From Adineta vaga (Eukaryota > Rotifera), in assembly GCA_021613535.1 (NCBI GenBank), contig CP075494.1:6572001-6636000 (forward strand): 64,000 nt of DNA, in the 5' to 3' direction. The position numbers were made by a program, and so were the translations under genes. The notes under the pieces were generated by a model. That model was given only the letters and a program-made list of their open reading frames with translations, was not told the origin of the DNA and made no database searches. Below are positions 40,394 through 49,739 of this stretch, piece by piece (position 1 is the stretch's first letter; each line of letters begins with the position of its first letter).

Positions 40394-40742
40394 ATGAGCG
40401 CTAGTAGTCTAACATTGACATGTCAATTTGGTATTGGAACATCAATGAAATATCATCAGATTCAAAATGTGCTTTTACAATTGGTGATAATTGTGTTTAT
40501 GTTTGGATTGTTAAAACAGGTGAATGTTTAAGATTAATTAATAATAATACAAATTCAAATAATCAACAATCAATTATTGTTGGTATGGCTATTAATCAAC
40601 AAATAATCGTTTACAAGTTCGATCAGCTTCTATTGTATATGAAATATATATGGAACTTCAAATATATCTTTTAGTTATGTATTGGAGAACAGAATGGTCT
40701 TATTAAAGTTTGGGATCATGAAGATGGCATTCTTATTCATGT
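40394..40742 (+). pseudogene. WDR75-like WD40 gene fragment
   Basis: A start at 40394 reads MSASSLTLTCQFGIG, then the coding sense shifts frame near 40450 to continue SSDSKCAFTIGDNCVYVWIV and KTGECLRLI. After an intron-like gap, with an acceptor at about 40674, comes CIGEQNGLIKVWDHEDGILI. These are the first two WD40 blades as arranged in WDR75 (family: DSKYIFCVSGDFVKVYS, then LDGTIKLWDYIDGILIK), a U3 snoRNP processome subunit. Nothing further of this long protein follows, so the copy is truncated as well as apparently frameshifted. Confidence 0.55.
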
Positions 40743-40960
40743 AAAGAATCTTTCTTTTGTTTCTTTTTTCTTCTCATAATCAATGGAAGTATATTCTGCA
40801 TAAACGAACTATTCGCTTTTGTTGAAATCGTCAGATTTCATTCTCTTTTTCGAAAAACAAAAATACAATACTATCAGTAAAGCGAATTTCTTTTCATAAC
40901 AAACAAAATATATTCAGTAGCTTGTACTCTCAACAAACTTTTGTGGAATTTAAAGCCAAT

Positions 40961-41245
40961 ATGTACACATTTTCAACATTACCGATTGAACTCGTCTATC
41001 GAATTTTGGATCATCTGTCTGGTTCTACACTATTTTGCTCAATGCAAAGTGTTTACCAACGTTTTAATCAAATTCTGAATATTTATCATCGATATCAAGT
41101 AAGTTTGCAAAGTACTTTACCTATCTTCTCATCTGTTCAAGCACACATCAGCCTCACAATATCTAACTTAATCAGTTTACTCAAAGAAAAAACAAATTTC
41201 ACAATTCCGAAGCAATTTCCACGAGTCAACCAAACACAACATTGA
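40961..41245 (+). pseudogene. F-box fragment (5' part of an F-box/LRR gene)
   Basis: From the ATG at 40961 the frame gives an F-box at residues 5-35 (LPIELVYRILDHLSGSTLFC) and ends after 94 residues. Its natural partner, RNI-type leucine-rich repeats, lies beyond the retrotransposon at about 50110. The LTR element begins only 130 bp after this stop. F-box/LRR proteins act as substrate receptors of SCF ubiquitin ligases. It might still encode a short F-box-only peptide, but most likely it is the front piece of an interrupted gene. Confidence 0.5.
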
Positions 41246-41370
41246 CTCATGCTATTAAAACAACCTTTCCTTTCATCTGTTCTTTTCTATGTATGCACAT
41301 AGAATACATATCTTATTCAACGCGCACTCATGTGCCGCACAAGATTAAACCGCAGCATTAAAACACCTTT

Positions 41371-41375
41371 CCCGT
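41371..41375. repeat. Target-site duplication, left copy (CCCGT)
   Basis: CCCGT directly precedes the 5' LTR and is repeated directly after the 3' LTR at 49740-49744. A 5-bp duplication is normal for Ty3/gypsy and retroviral integrases. Confidence 0.85.
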
Positions 41376-41700
41376 TGTAACAATATATGTGTATGGTTCA
41401 GCAGTCGATCGATTAAATGAGGAGAGCTCATTAATCGGTGGACGACGCAGATATATATGTTTATATTCATCCTCACATTCTCTTTTCTGTAGAGTGCATC
41501 AATTCATTGATCTTTTCTTAATATGTTCACTATTGATGCATATCTCTTCTATTTCCTCCTCTCTGTCTCTCTGTCTCTATCTCTCACCTCTCTTGACCGA
41601 TATGTCGAGAGAAGGGGAGAAGAGAGAGAACGATATAAAAGGGAGAGCAATGATGAAATAAAGGGACATTTGATAATCTTAAAACACATTTGTTGTTACA
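41376..41700 (+). repeat. 5' LTR
   Basis: 325 bp from TGTAACAATA to TTGTTGTTACA, with the inverted heptamer at the ends. It contains a TATAAAA box at 41634-41640 and an AATAAA signal at 41657-41662, so promoter and polyadenylation signal almost overlap and the R region should be very short. A CT-rich block precedes the TATA box. Confidence 0.95.
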
Positions 41701-41717
41701 TGGCGACCCTGGCAATC
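41701..41717 (+). promoter_or_regulatory. Primer-binding site
   Basis: TGGCGACCCTGGCAATC begins immediately after the 5' LTR. TGG pairs with the CCA tail of a tRNA. The TGGCGACC start is like elements that prime with tRNA-Arg, but the exact tRNA is not established. Confidence 0.7.
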
Positions 41718-41782
41718 TGAACCTCACACTCCCGAATACACTACAAACGATATACACGAAATAAAAGAAAATAAGAATAAAG

Positions 41783-43255
41783 ATGGATTTAATGAATGGA
41801 AGTTCAGAGAAAGTCACTGTTGAACAGGCAATACAAAAATTATCCGAAACAAACAAAAAGAACAATACACGACTTACTGACATAGAGAAGAAATTGGACG
41901 AAATATACACAAACATTATCAGTGGAAACAACGCTGGATCAAATAATCAACCAGAAGAAATAACAAATCGACAGGATACAATGGAAAAGCAAATAGAAAC
42001 TATACAAAATCGAACACAAGAATGGCAAAGCAAGACAACGTCACGACTAGAAGAAGATAAGCAACAGTGGAATAATTTCAAAAATGATGTACGAGATATA
42101 AAAGCGGATATACAAAAGATGAGTCAAGCTATGGCAAGAATTCAATTTACGGAAGAAGAGGAAGAACAACAACAGGTTGAAAACAGAACAATCACACTTC
42201 ATGAGGATGATAATAGATCAAGAAATAACGAAGCAACAGATATCAATCATACGACGGAACAACACACGACACGTCCGACAAATTTGAACGGTACAAACTT
42301 TCGCAATACAATGTCATCAATTAACTACGGCCCACCAACAACACATACAATCGTTATTCCACCAACATCAGCTATACCAACATTCAATGGAAGTATTACA
42401 GAAAATCCTCGACAATTCCTCATTAGAGTTCAAGAATACACAGAAACAGTCAATCATTGGAACGAACAATCCTTACTCAACGGAATCTCACAATTCCTTC
42501 GAGGAGCAGCTCTCGAATGGTACTGTCAATTACGGATATCTCACCGTCGACCACAGACATGGATAGAATTCGTTAACCTCTTTCTTAATCAATTCAATTC
42601 TCCAGTACGACGTGCACGACAAGAACAACTATGGAAAGAATGTCGACAGGAAGAAAATGAAACTATCAACGAATTCATTGTACGACTTCAAGCTATTTGG
42701 AGAGAACAGAAACCAAATGAAAATGAAGATGATCTCATCCGCCACTTAATGTGTAAAATGAAAAATAGTTTGTTATCAATGATTGGTGTGTCTCGATGTG
42801 TATCATTGGATGAAATCATTACAGAAGCACAAAAAGTAGAAGAAATCCTTTATCAACGATCTAAACAACAGCGTAACACCAGCAGAAAAGAATTTATGGA
42901 AAATTCCATGGTAGCAGATAACTATAACAATAATGATGCATACGAAATCCAAGCAATGTCTGCATATCAATCGAAAAGATATCCCAATGCATATACGAAA
43001 CGGACATATACAACAACAAATGATCGAAACAATTATCATACGAATCGACATACACATTATTCATCATATCCGACGAATAATTATCGACAGACACAATCAA
43101 CAAGTGAAATGAAATGTTATACATGTGGAGTAAGAGGTCATTTAATGAAGAATTGTCCTGGTCAATTTAATAACCAACAACATCAACAATCATGGTATTA
43201 TTCAAAAAACGATGGAGGAGCGCAAGGGAGACGGGACCCCGACGCTCCAATGTAA
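41783..43255 (+). CDS. gag: Retrotransposon Gag
   Basis: 490 residues. The N-terminal third is charged and coiled-coil-like. Residues about 190-370 form a capsid-type helical region with the retrotransposon-gag pattern (FLRGAALEWYCQL, WIEFVNLFLNQF, ETINEFIVRLQAIW). One CCHC zinc knuckle (CYTCGVRGHLMKNC, about residues 445-458) sits near the C-terminus and binds RNA. The frame continues past a -1 slippery site and ends with DPDAPM. Gag forms the particle that carries the element's RNA. Start chosen: the first ATG after the leader. Confidence 0.95.
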   Translation: MDLMNGSSEKVTVEQAIQKLSETNKKNNTRLTDIEKKLDEIYTNIISGNNAGSNNQPEEITNRQDTMEKQIETIQNRTQEWQSKTTSRLEEDKQQWNNFKNDVRDIKADIQKMSQAMARIQFTEEEEEQQQVENRTITLHEDDNRSRNNEATDINHTTEQHTTRPTNLNGTNFRNTMSSINYGPPTTHTIVIPPTSAIPTFNGSITENPRQFLIRVQEYTETVNHWNEQSLLNGISQFLRGAALEWYCQLRISHRRPQTWIEFVNLFLNQFNSPVRRARQEQLWKECRQEENETINEFIVRLQAIWREQKPNENEDDLIRHLMCKMKNSLLSMIGVSRCVSLDEIITEAQKVEEILYQRSKQQRNTSRKEFMENSMVADNYNNNDAYEIQAMSAYQSKRYPNAYTKRTYTTTNDRNNYHTNRHTHYSSYPTNNYRQTQSTSEMKCYTCGVRGHLMKNCPGQFNNQQHQQSWYYSKNDGGAQGRRDPDAPM

Positions 43256-46200
43256 TGTATCCCGTTCATCTGTCTGCTGAAATCCATACAATCAACTTTT
43301 CAAACACAAATCCATTGGTTCTGCCGGGAATAATTGGGGGACGGCGGACAGAAATACTCATTGATTCCGGCGCATCTCTAACACTCATTAACTTGAAATT
43401 CTTCTCAAAATTACCAGCACATTACCAACGACGAGCTCGTCTTCCTCCTCCACACCTATTTCTCCAATTAGCAGACAGATCACACCTACAAGTTAAATAC
43501 TCACTCGCTCTTCCGATTACTATTTCAAACTCAACTCGAATACATACAGTCTATGTGGTTCCACAACTCTGGAGATCTTGTATAGTAGGAAATGATCTCA
43601 TTCAGAAACACAACCTTCAAATAGATGGTGGTCGACAATATGCATACTTCAAAAGAATCAATCAAAACAAATTTTCGCATCAAACTAGAAAAGAAAATTT
43701 CCACAATGAAAAAGGATACACGCTATTGGCAATTGAACGTATTAAACTCCCACCATGGCACGCATACAATATTCGCGTGAAGCCAAACAAAACATTCAGA
43801 TTAACAAAAGATACAAACGATGACGATGAATATGAGATATCATCAATTAAACAAACTCCATGTGTAGCTAATGGGCTAATCACTCCACAGCGGGATATGA
43901 CACTTCAAGTAGCAAACTTGACAGAAAGAACAATAATGATACATAACAATCAACCACTTGCAATAATGTCCCGACTAAATCAAACTCAATTAAACATGAT
44001 ACAACATAGTCAACTGAATACGACGAACAAATCGAATGAATCACCAGCTGAAGATGAACCAAATCTCATCAACACAGATCTAAAAGAAGATCAAAAAGCA
44101 AAATTAAAACAACTGATAAAAACATTTCCAGGTGTGTTCAACAAACAAGCTGGTCGAACAAAAAAATTACAACATCATATCAATCTTATACCTGGATCGC
44201 AGGCATACAATTCACCACCCTTCAGATATGCTCCAACACGTCGGCAAGTAATTGAAGAAAACTTGAAAGAAATGACAGAGCAAGGAATAATTTCACCATC
44301 AAAAAGTCCATGGGCATCACCTGTCATCCTAGCACCGAAAAAAGACGGTAGCTTACGATTTTGCATCGACTACCGAAAACTAAACGCGATGACAATACGA
44401 GATGCATACCCTATTCCAAGAATAGACGATACGTTAGATTCATTACAAGAAGCAAAATTCGTGTCAACGCTCGATTTACGATCAGGTTATTGGCAAGTGG
44501 AAATGGACAAGAATTCAAAAGAAAAAACAGCATTCGTCACACATAAAGGTTTATTTGAATTCAATGTGATGCCATTTGGATTAACTAATGCGCCAGCAAC
44601 GTTTCAACGTCTGATGGATGTAGTATTGGCGGGTCTAAAATGGCAATGCTGTTTAGTCTATATAGATGACGTGGTGATTTACTCATCAACATTCGAACAA
44701 CATCTTATTGATCTAGAAAATGTATTTCAAGCATTAAAAGCAGCCAATCTCACATTAAAATCATCAAAGTGTCAATTCTGTCGTCGAGAAATGCGTTATC
44801 TAGGACACGTCATTACATCAAAGGGAATTAAGCCAGATCCTGATCTGATCAAATCAGTAACAAATTTTCCACAACCAAAAAAGATCAAAGAAATACAATC
44901 ATTTCTTGGCTTGACTGGCTATTATCGTCGTTTCATAAAAAATTATGCTAAATTAGCAGAACCATTACTTAGACAATTAAGAAAAGCGCAAAAAAGTAAT
45001 TATCACCTTCAATGGACACCAGATTGTACAACAGCATTCGAAACGTTAAAAAACAAATTAACTAATGCTCCAGTTATGAACACGCCAAATTTTGAACAAG
45101 CTTTTATTTTAGAATTGGACGCATGTGAATACGGATTAGGTGCAGTCCTGGCACAAGAATATGATGATAATAAATATGTTGTTGCATATGCAAGCCGGAC
45201 ATTATCAACAGCCGAACGAAAATATGGAGCAACTGAACGTGAAGCATTAGCAATTGTATGGGCAACAAAACATTTCCGACCATATTTAGAAGGAAATAAG
45301 ATTTATATTCGATCAGATTGCAAAGCTCTACAATGGATGAGAACAGCAAAAGACGTAACAGGTCGAATAGCCAGATGGGCTATGAAATTATCAACATATC
45401 AAATTGAAGAAATTTGTTATCGACCAGGAAAATCGAATGCAAACGCCGATTCATTATCACGTCATCCATTGAATGCTGATAAAGATCAACAACATGAATT
45501 ATCTACAATCGAAACAGGAATTAACATATGGGAAAATACTAACATTCTGGATGATATTAAAACAGAACAACAGATGGACTCAAAATTAATGCCTATTATT
45601 CAATGGCTACAATCAAATACTTCAGCAAATTTCAATGAGAAAAGAAATCCATATGTACTCATTAATAATCTATTATATAAAATAAAAAACTCAAATCGAC
45701 ATTATAACCAACGAATATTAGGTAATAAACACCTGTTAGTTATTCCAAAAACGAGACAAACCAAGCTGTTGCAATGGGCACATGATCACCCAACAGCAGG
45801 CCATGGAGGACAGCAAAAAACTTTATTTCGACTATCAACAAAAGTATTTTGGGAGTCGATGCGCAAAGATGTGTACAAATATGTAGCATCATGTCACGCA
45901 TGTCAACAGTTTAAATACATAAATGCACCAACATCAAGTCCTCTTCAATTACATATAGTTAAAGAACCATGGCAAACAATTGGTATAGATATTATGGGAC
46001 CATTTCCAACTACAGTTAGACAAAAAAGATTTCTTTTGGTCATTGTTGATTATTTCACAAGATGGATCGAATTATTTCCTCTTCGATCAATTACATCAAT
46101 AGATATGGCGAATATATTAACCAATGAAATCTTCTCAAGATATGGCATACCGAAATATATCGTATCGGATAATGGTCCTCAATTTATTTCAAACTTATTT

Positions 46201-47031
46201 CGAAATTTTTGTGAAACGCTTGGAATTCAACAAAATCTTACCGCAAATTACCACCCCCAAAGTAACATGACGGAACGTGTGAATCGAACATTAAAACCAT
46301 TAATAGCAATTTACGCTCAACGGCAACCACATACATGGGATAAAGAAATTCAAAAAATAGCATTTGCTATACGAACAACAATGAATGAAACAACAGGTGA
46401 AACTCCAGCTTTCATGATGTTCGGTCGAGATCTTAGAGGTCCTTTAGACTCATTATTGAGTGATCCAATAGAAGGAGCACCACCAATAACAGTTGAACAA
46501 ACACAGATCCAAGAATATAAAAATTATTTAATCAATCAATTGCAATATGCATATAATTTAGTTAAAGAACATTCAGAAGTAGAAAAATCAAAACAAAAGA
46601 TAAATTACGATCGATATACATCTCAAAGACAATACTCAGAAGGTGATCTTGTTTGGGTAGCAATTCCAACAAGACATATTGGGGACAACTCAATCAGTGG
46701 AAAATTACAACCACATTACCAGGGACCGTGTCAACTTGTAAAGCAATTAGCACCTAATACATTCACGGTACACCGTTTGAGCGATAATGTGAATTTAGGA
46801 GCTACAAACGTCGATCGTTTAAAACCATATTTTAAACAAGAAACAGATGACTCGAAACACAAAGATGATCAATCAACAGTATTAATGAAGAACAATGATC
46901 TATCACCAAAAGATCTATCTACATTAAATAAAACGCACAATTTCGATCATTCAACTGATATGAACTCAACAATACAACAGCGAGTATCTAATCGACACCG
47001 CAGGGCGCCGATTAGATACATTGAGCAATAA
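43192..47031 (+). CDS. pol: Retrotransposon Pol polyprotein (protease, RT, RNase H, integrase)
   Basis: The frame has 1279 codons; actual synthesis probably starts at the frameshift at 43204-43210 rather than at the listed Met. Aspartic protease: LIDSGAS (about 57-62). Reverse transcriptase: KDGSLRFCIDYRKLNAMT, FGLTNAPATFQRLMD and the YIDD box (about 489-492). RNase H: ELDACEYGLGAVLAQ (about 640), then the connecting YRPGKSNANADSLSRH. Integrase: the HHCC finger (H863 region to CHACQ near 901), then the D, D and E of the catalytic core in IDIMGPFP, VSDNGPQF and the MTERVNR helix. Near 1172 is a GPY/F-type segment (HYQGPCQLV). No chromodomain is seen. All motifs look intact and the order is that of Ty3/gypsy elements. 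Confidence 0.95.
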   Translation: MVLFKKRWRSARETGPRRSNVMYPVHLSAEIHTINFSNTNPLVLPGIIGGRRTEILIDSGASLTLINLKFFSKLPAHYQRRARLPPPHLFLQLADRSHLQVKYSLALPITISNSTRIHTVYVVPQLWRSCIVGNDLIQKHNLQIDGGRQYAYFKRINQNKFSHQTRKENFHNEKGYTLLAIERIKLPPWHAYNIRVKPNKTFRLTKDTNDDDEYEISSIKQTPCVANGLITPQRDMTLQVANLTERTIMIHNNQPLAIMSRLNQTQLNMIQHSQLNTTNKSNESPAEDEPNLINTDLKEDQKAKLKQLIKTFPGVFNKQAGRTKKLQHHINLIPGSQAYNSPPFRYAPTRRQVIEENLKEMTEQGIISPSKSPWASPVILAPKKDGSLRFCIDYRKLNAMTIRDAYPIPRIDDTLDSLQEAKFVSTLDLRSGYWQVEMDKNSKEKTAFVTHKGLFEFNVMPFGLTNAPATFQRLMDVVLAGLKWQCCLVYIDDVVIYSSTFEQHLIDLENVFQALKAANLTLKSSKCQFCRREMRYLGHVITSKGIKPDPDLIKSVTNFPQPKKIKEIQSFLGLTGYYRRFIKNYAKLAEPLLRQLRKAQKSNYHLQWTPDCTTAFETLKNKLTNAPVMNTPNFEQAFILELDACEYGLGAVLAQEYDDNKYVVAYASRTLSTAERKYGATEREALAIVWATKHFRPYLEGNKIYIRSDCKALQWMRTAKDVTGRIARWAMKLSTYQIEEICYRPGKSNANADSLSRHPLNADKDQQHELSTIETGINIWENTNILDDIKTEQQMDSKLMPIIQWLQSNTSANFNEKRNPYVLINNLLYKIKNSNRHYNQRILGNKHLLVIPKTRQTKLLQWAHDHPTAGHGGQQKTLFRLSTKVFWESMRKDVYKYVASCHACQQFKYINAPTSSPLQLHIVKEPWQTIGIDIMGPFPTTVRQKRFLLVIVDYFTRWIELFPLRSITSIDMANILTNEIFSRYGIPKYIVSDNGPQFISNLFRNFCETLGIQQNLTANYHPQSNMTERVNRTLKPLIAIYAQRQPHTWDKEIQKIAFAIRTTMNETTGETPAFMMFGRDLRGPLDSLLSDPIEGAPPITVEQTQIQEYKNYLINQLQYAYNLVKEHSEVEKSKQKINYDRYTSQRQYSEGDLVWVAIPTRHIGDNSISGKLQPHYQGPCQLVKQLAPNTFTVHRLSDNVNLGATNVDRLKPYFKQETDDSKHKDDQSTVLMKNNDLSPKDLSTLNKTHNFDHSTDMNSTIQQRVSNRHRRAPIRYIEQ
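43204..43248 (+). promoter_or_regulatory. -1 ribosomal frameshift signal
   Basis: The heptamer A AAA AAC at 43204-43210 is in the correct gag frame for simultaneous slippage. After a 6-nt spacer a stem forms between GGAGCG (43217-43222) and CGCTCC (43243-43248), with an inner GGG/CCC pairing possible. Pol lies in the -1 frame across this site, so slippage here would make Gag-Pol. Confidence 0.85.
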
Positions 47032-47155
47032 CCAAATAGCAATTAACATAAAACAGTGGGGAGAGGAAGAGATAAACTCAGTCACACGTTTATCTGATAA
47101 GAACGAAAAGAAGAAACACTAGGAAGTCATCCATCACAAATATCTTATCTCTAAT

Positions 47156-47177
47156 AAAAAAAAAAAAAAAAAAAAAA
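47156..47177 (+). repeat. A22 tract between pol and env
   Basis: 22 adenines followed by GAAAAGAGAGG. A second A tract with the same trailing GAAAAGAGA follows env at 49049. The purine run could act as an internal polypurine tract. Confidence 0.7.
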
Positions 47178-47242
47178 GAAAAGAGAGGAGAATAAAAGTT
47201 AATACCTACCGTCACTCAATTACCTGAACGATTCGGAACAAA

Positions 47243-49021
47243 ATGCAACTCAAACTGATATGGTTTACGGTCTTTGCTTTAACAATACAATCAATAGCAA
47301 CACTGAATATTACATTACCAAAACAGGATATTCTACACAAGTCATCCGGACTAATTATGAATTATATAGCGGAATACAAGCCGGCGGACAATATAATATC
47401 GATTACAGTATCAATTCCTATGTTTAAGGACATGTGCTATCTGGTGCCTATCAAGGCAATGAAAAAGATTCCTCAATGTATGATCAAGTCAGATGTAGAC
47501 AACAAAATGACTGAACGAAAATCGAAGAGATCAATCACAAAAGAACGGTATAAACAACAAAGAAGAAAACGATTTCTACCCACACTGATTCCAATTGCAA
47601 TGGGTACAGCGACAACGATATTATCAGCAATAAATTTATTACAAGGCGCAAATCTTCAACAGCAAGTAAAAACAACCTTCGATACAATCAATATTATGAG
47701 AGATACAATGGACGTTCACGCAAGTCAAATTTTCCAATTAACAGCTGGTCAAATCCGTTCAACCGAAGAACTTTATCATACACAAATGGCATTAAACAAT
47801 ACAATCAAAATAGTAAACGAACATTCAGATGGAATAAGACAAAATCAAATGGCTATCAAAGCCCTATCAGAAACACTTAGAATATTTCAAAACAAACTAA
47901 CAACGTTCATGCACAATGTAGAAACACATTTCATACACGATTCCGTCGAAGATATCTTGGCCAATAAACTTAATTTACGATTTATACACCATCGAGATCT
48001 ATCTCGAGTAATTGAGATCGTAATGCGTGAAACGAATATAGTGGTAGACAAAGACAATGATGAACTGCCAATGTTCGAATTAATCAACCGCCTATTAGTT
48101 CAACAACGTGTCGAATTCATATCGGCAAAAGATCCATATAGAAGCAATCAAGAGAGAATAGGAAATTTGTTATTCATCTCATTTTTTGCCGCAACAGATA
48201 AAAATCAACACACATTTTCGACATATAAATTAATTCCAATACCGTTTAATCACGAAAATCAAAGAGCTAAACTTGCACAAGTACCATCGATGGTGAGCAT
48301 TTCAATGGAAAAAATAGAAATGATCCAGTGGACAAAAGAAGAAGCTGCAACATGTCATTTCAAATCAACATCTTCATGTCGTGAAACACCACCGATTAAG
48401 AAAAATTGGCAACAAAGTTGTTTATTCGAAATAATAACCGATTCAAAATTAACCAATTGTCGAATAGAAGCCGAATTAGAACCAATTTTCATACAAAGAA
48501 TCGGAAATCAATGGGCTGTTTCAACGAAAAATAGTACAAAATGCCATCAAGTAGCTCATAAAGATCAAGAGGAAGTTGTAATTACAACAAATACTGAAAT
48601 AATTCTTCCACCAATTGCTTTAGTACCAACAAACAATTTGACTTCACTTAGTTGCGATCATTTTTTCCTGCCAAAACTAACAACAAACATCAGTCAACAA
48701 ATATCAATTATTGAAGAGAAAACAATGACGGAGGCGAAATCCGATGTCATTGATTTAGATACACACATTAAAAATACAACGAAATGGGAAAAGATCCCGT
48801 ACATCTCCTCAGACAATTTAAACATGTTTGAATATTTAATGAAAACATCACTCGCAAAAACAACGAAATATGTCCAAACAACATGGTATGAATCATTAAT
48901 ACCAAAAATAATTGTTATTCTAGTTTTTGCAATCGTTGCTCTTTCAATAATCTGTACATATTTGATGTGGACAATCAAAAAGAAAAAGCTTATAAAAATA
49001 ATCAACATGCCAGCAACATGA
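47243..49021 (+). CDS. env: Envelope-like glycoprotein of the LTR element
   Basis: 592 residues, intact frame. It starts with a signal peptide (about residues 1-20). A basic furin-type cleavage motif RRKR lies at 107-110, directly followed by a hydrophobic, Gly/Ala-containing segment that looks like a fusion peptide. Then come long heptad-type helices (about 135-225). A Cys-containing membrane-proximal region precedes one membrane anchor (about 556-576), which ends in a short Lys-rich tail. Such an order is that of class-I-like viral fusion glycoproteins with two cleaved subunits, and it resembles F-like envelopes of errantiviruses in plan. I cannot assign its viral source. It is likely expressed from a spliced RNA, since its start lies 211 bp after pol. 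Confidence 0.85.
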   Translation: MQLKLIWFTVFALTIQSIATLNITLPKQDILHKSSGLIMNYIAEYKPADNIISITVSIPMFKDMCYLVPIKAMKKIPQCMIKSDVDNKMTERKSKRSITKERYKQQRRKRFLPTLIPIAMGTATTILSAINLLQGANLQQQVKTTFDTINIMRDTMDVHASQIFQLTAGQIRSTEELYHTQMALNNTIKIVNEHSDGIRQNQMAIKALSETLRIFQNKLTTFMHNVETHFIHDSVEDILANKLNLRFIHHRDLSRVIEIVMRETNIVVDKDNDELPMFELINRLLVQQRVEFISAKDPYRSNQERIGNLLFISFFAATDKNQHTFSTYKLIPIPFNHENQRAKLAQVPSMVSISMEKIEMIQWTKEEAATCHFKSTSSCRETPPIKKNWQQSCLFEIITDSKLTNCRIEAELEPIFIQRIGNQWAVSTKNSTKCHQVAHKDQEEVVITTNTEIILPPIALVPTNNLTSLSCDHFFLPKLTTNISQQISIIEEKTMTEAKSDVIDLDTHIKNTTKWEKIPYISSDNLNMFEYLMKTSLAKTTKYVQTTWYESLIPKIIVILVFAIVALSIICTYLMWTIKKKKLIKIINMPAT

Positions 49022-49048
49022 ATCAACAACAACGGTCCAACATTTAAG

Positions 49049-49073
49049 AAAAAAAAAAAAAAAAAAAAAAAAA
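49049..49073 (+). repeat. A25 tract after env
   Basis: 25 adenines followed by GAAAAGAGA, repeating the arrangement found just before env at 47156. Confidence 0.7.
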
Positions 49074-49403
49074 GAAAAGAGAAACACACTGCCAATACAC
49101 TTATCAGTTTATGTTCGGGAGTTTCGGTGGATTATTTGTTTTTCGTATGTCTTTTTATTAAATGTCACTTCACGTGCTTACTAACGCGTTTGTTTTTTGT
49201 TTTTTGTTTTGTGCGTTTTCTTCTCTTCTTTCTGCTCTGCTCTTATGCTTTCATTTCAAATTCATCTTCACACGTTTTTACCACCTTGTACAAAATTCAG
49301 TTACATACTTATTAACTTGACTATCTGCATCGAATGTATATACACATATACCGAAGTGTTACTTCCCATATTCATGAAAGACGCCCAGGAGTGCGTCTAA
49401 TCT

Positions 49404-49414
49404 GAGTGGGAGGG
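49404..49414 (+). promoter_or_regulatory. Polypurine tract
   Basis: GAGTGGGAGGG lies directly upstream of the 3' LTR and is the expected plus-strand priming site. Confidence 0.8.
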
Positions 49415-49739
49415 TGTAACAATATATGTGTATGGTTCAGCAGTCGATCGATTAAATGAGGAGAGCTCATTAATCGGTGGACGACGCAGATATATATGTT
49501 TATATTCATCCTCACATTCTCTTTTCTGTAGAGTGCATCAATTCATTGATCTTTTCTTAATATGTTCACTATTGATGTATATCTCTTCTATTTCCTCCTC
49601 TCTGTCTCTCTGTCTCTATCTCTCACCTCTCTTGACCGATATGTCGAGAGAAGGGGAGAAGAGAGAGAACGATATAAAAGGGAGAGCAATGATGAAATAA
49701 AGGGACATTTGATAATCTTAAAACACATTTGTTGTTACA
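49415..49739 (+). repeat. 3' LTR
   Basis: 325 bp, the same length as the 5' LTR. Reading both side by side I find a single difference (T here at the position where the 5' LTR has C, in ATTGATGYATAT). CCCGT follows at 49740-49744 as the right copy of the target duplication. Confidence 0.95.

Larger units (their letters stand above)
41376..49739 (+). mobile_element. Complete env-bearing LTR retrotransposon (Ty3/gypsy-type, retrovirus-like)
   Basis: The element is 8364 bp. It has two 325-bp LTRs with TGTAACA/TGTTACA ends, a 5-bp target duplication, a primer-binding site starting TGGCGACCC one base frame after the LTR, and a purine tract before the 3' LTR. Three long open frames are present: gag, pol and env, with pol in the order protease, reverse transcriptase, RNase H, integrase. 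I saw one mismatch between the LTRs (in the ATTGATGYATAT segment), so the insertion is young. No stop or frameshift is visible in any of the three genes. Env-bearing gypsy-like elements (for example Vesta and Juno) are known in bdelloid rotifers; whether this is one of them needs a database comparison. Confidence 0.95.

Noticed and set aside
41389-41661. Open frame inside the LTR, repeated at 49428-49700
   Set aside because: It exists twice only because the LTR is duplicated, overlaps the TATA and AATAAA signals, and has Ser/Leu low-complexity content from the CT-rich block.
48694-49095. Minus-strand open frame of 133 codons over the env 3' end
   Set aside because: It is the antisense of env and the A25 tract (poly-Phe start); no domain, no independent support.
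49127-49400. Possible fourth gene between env and the 3' LTR
   Set aside because: Only short Phe/Leu-rich frames without motifs; better explained as 3' untranslated region before the purine tract.
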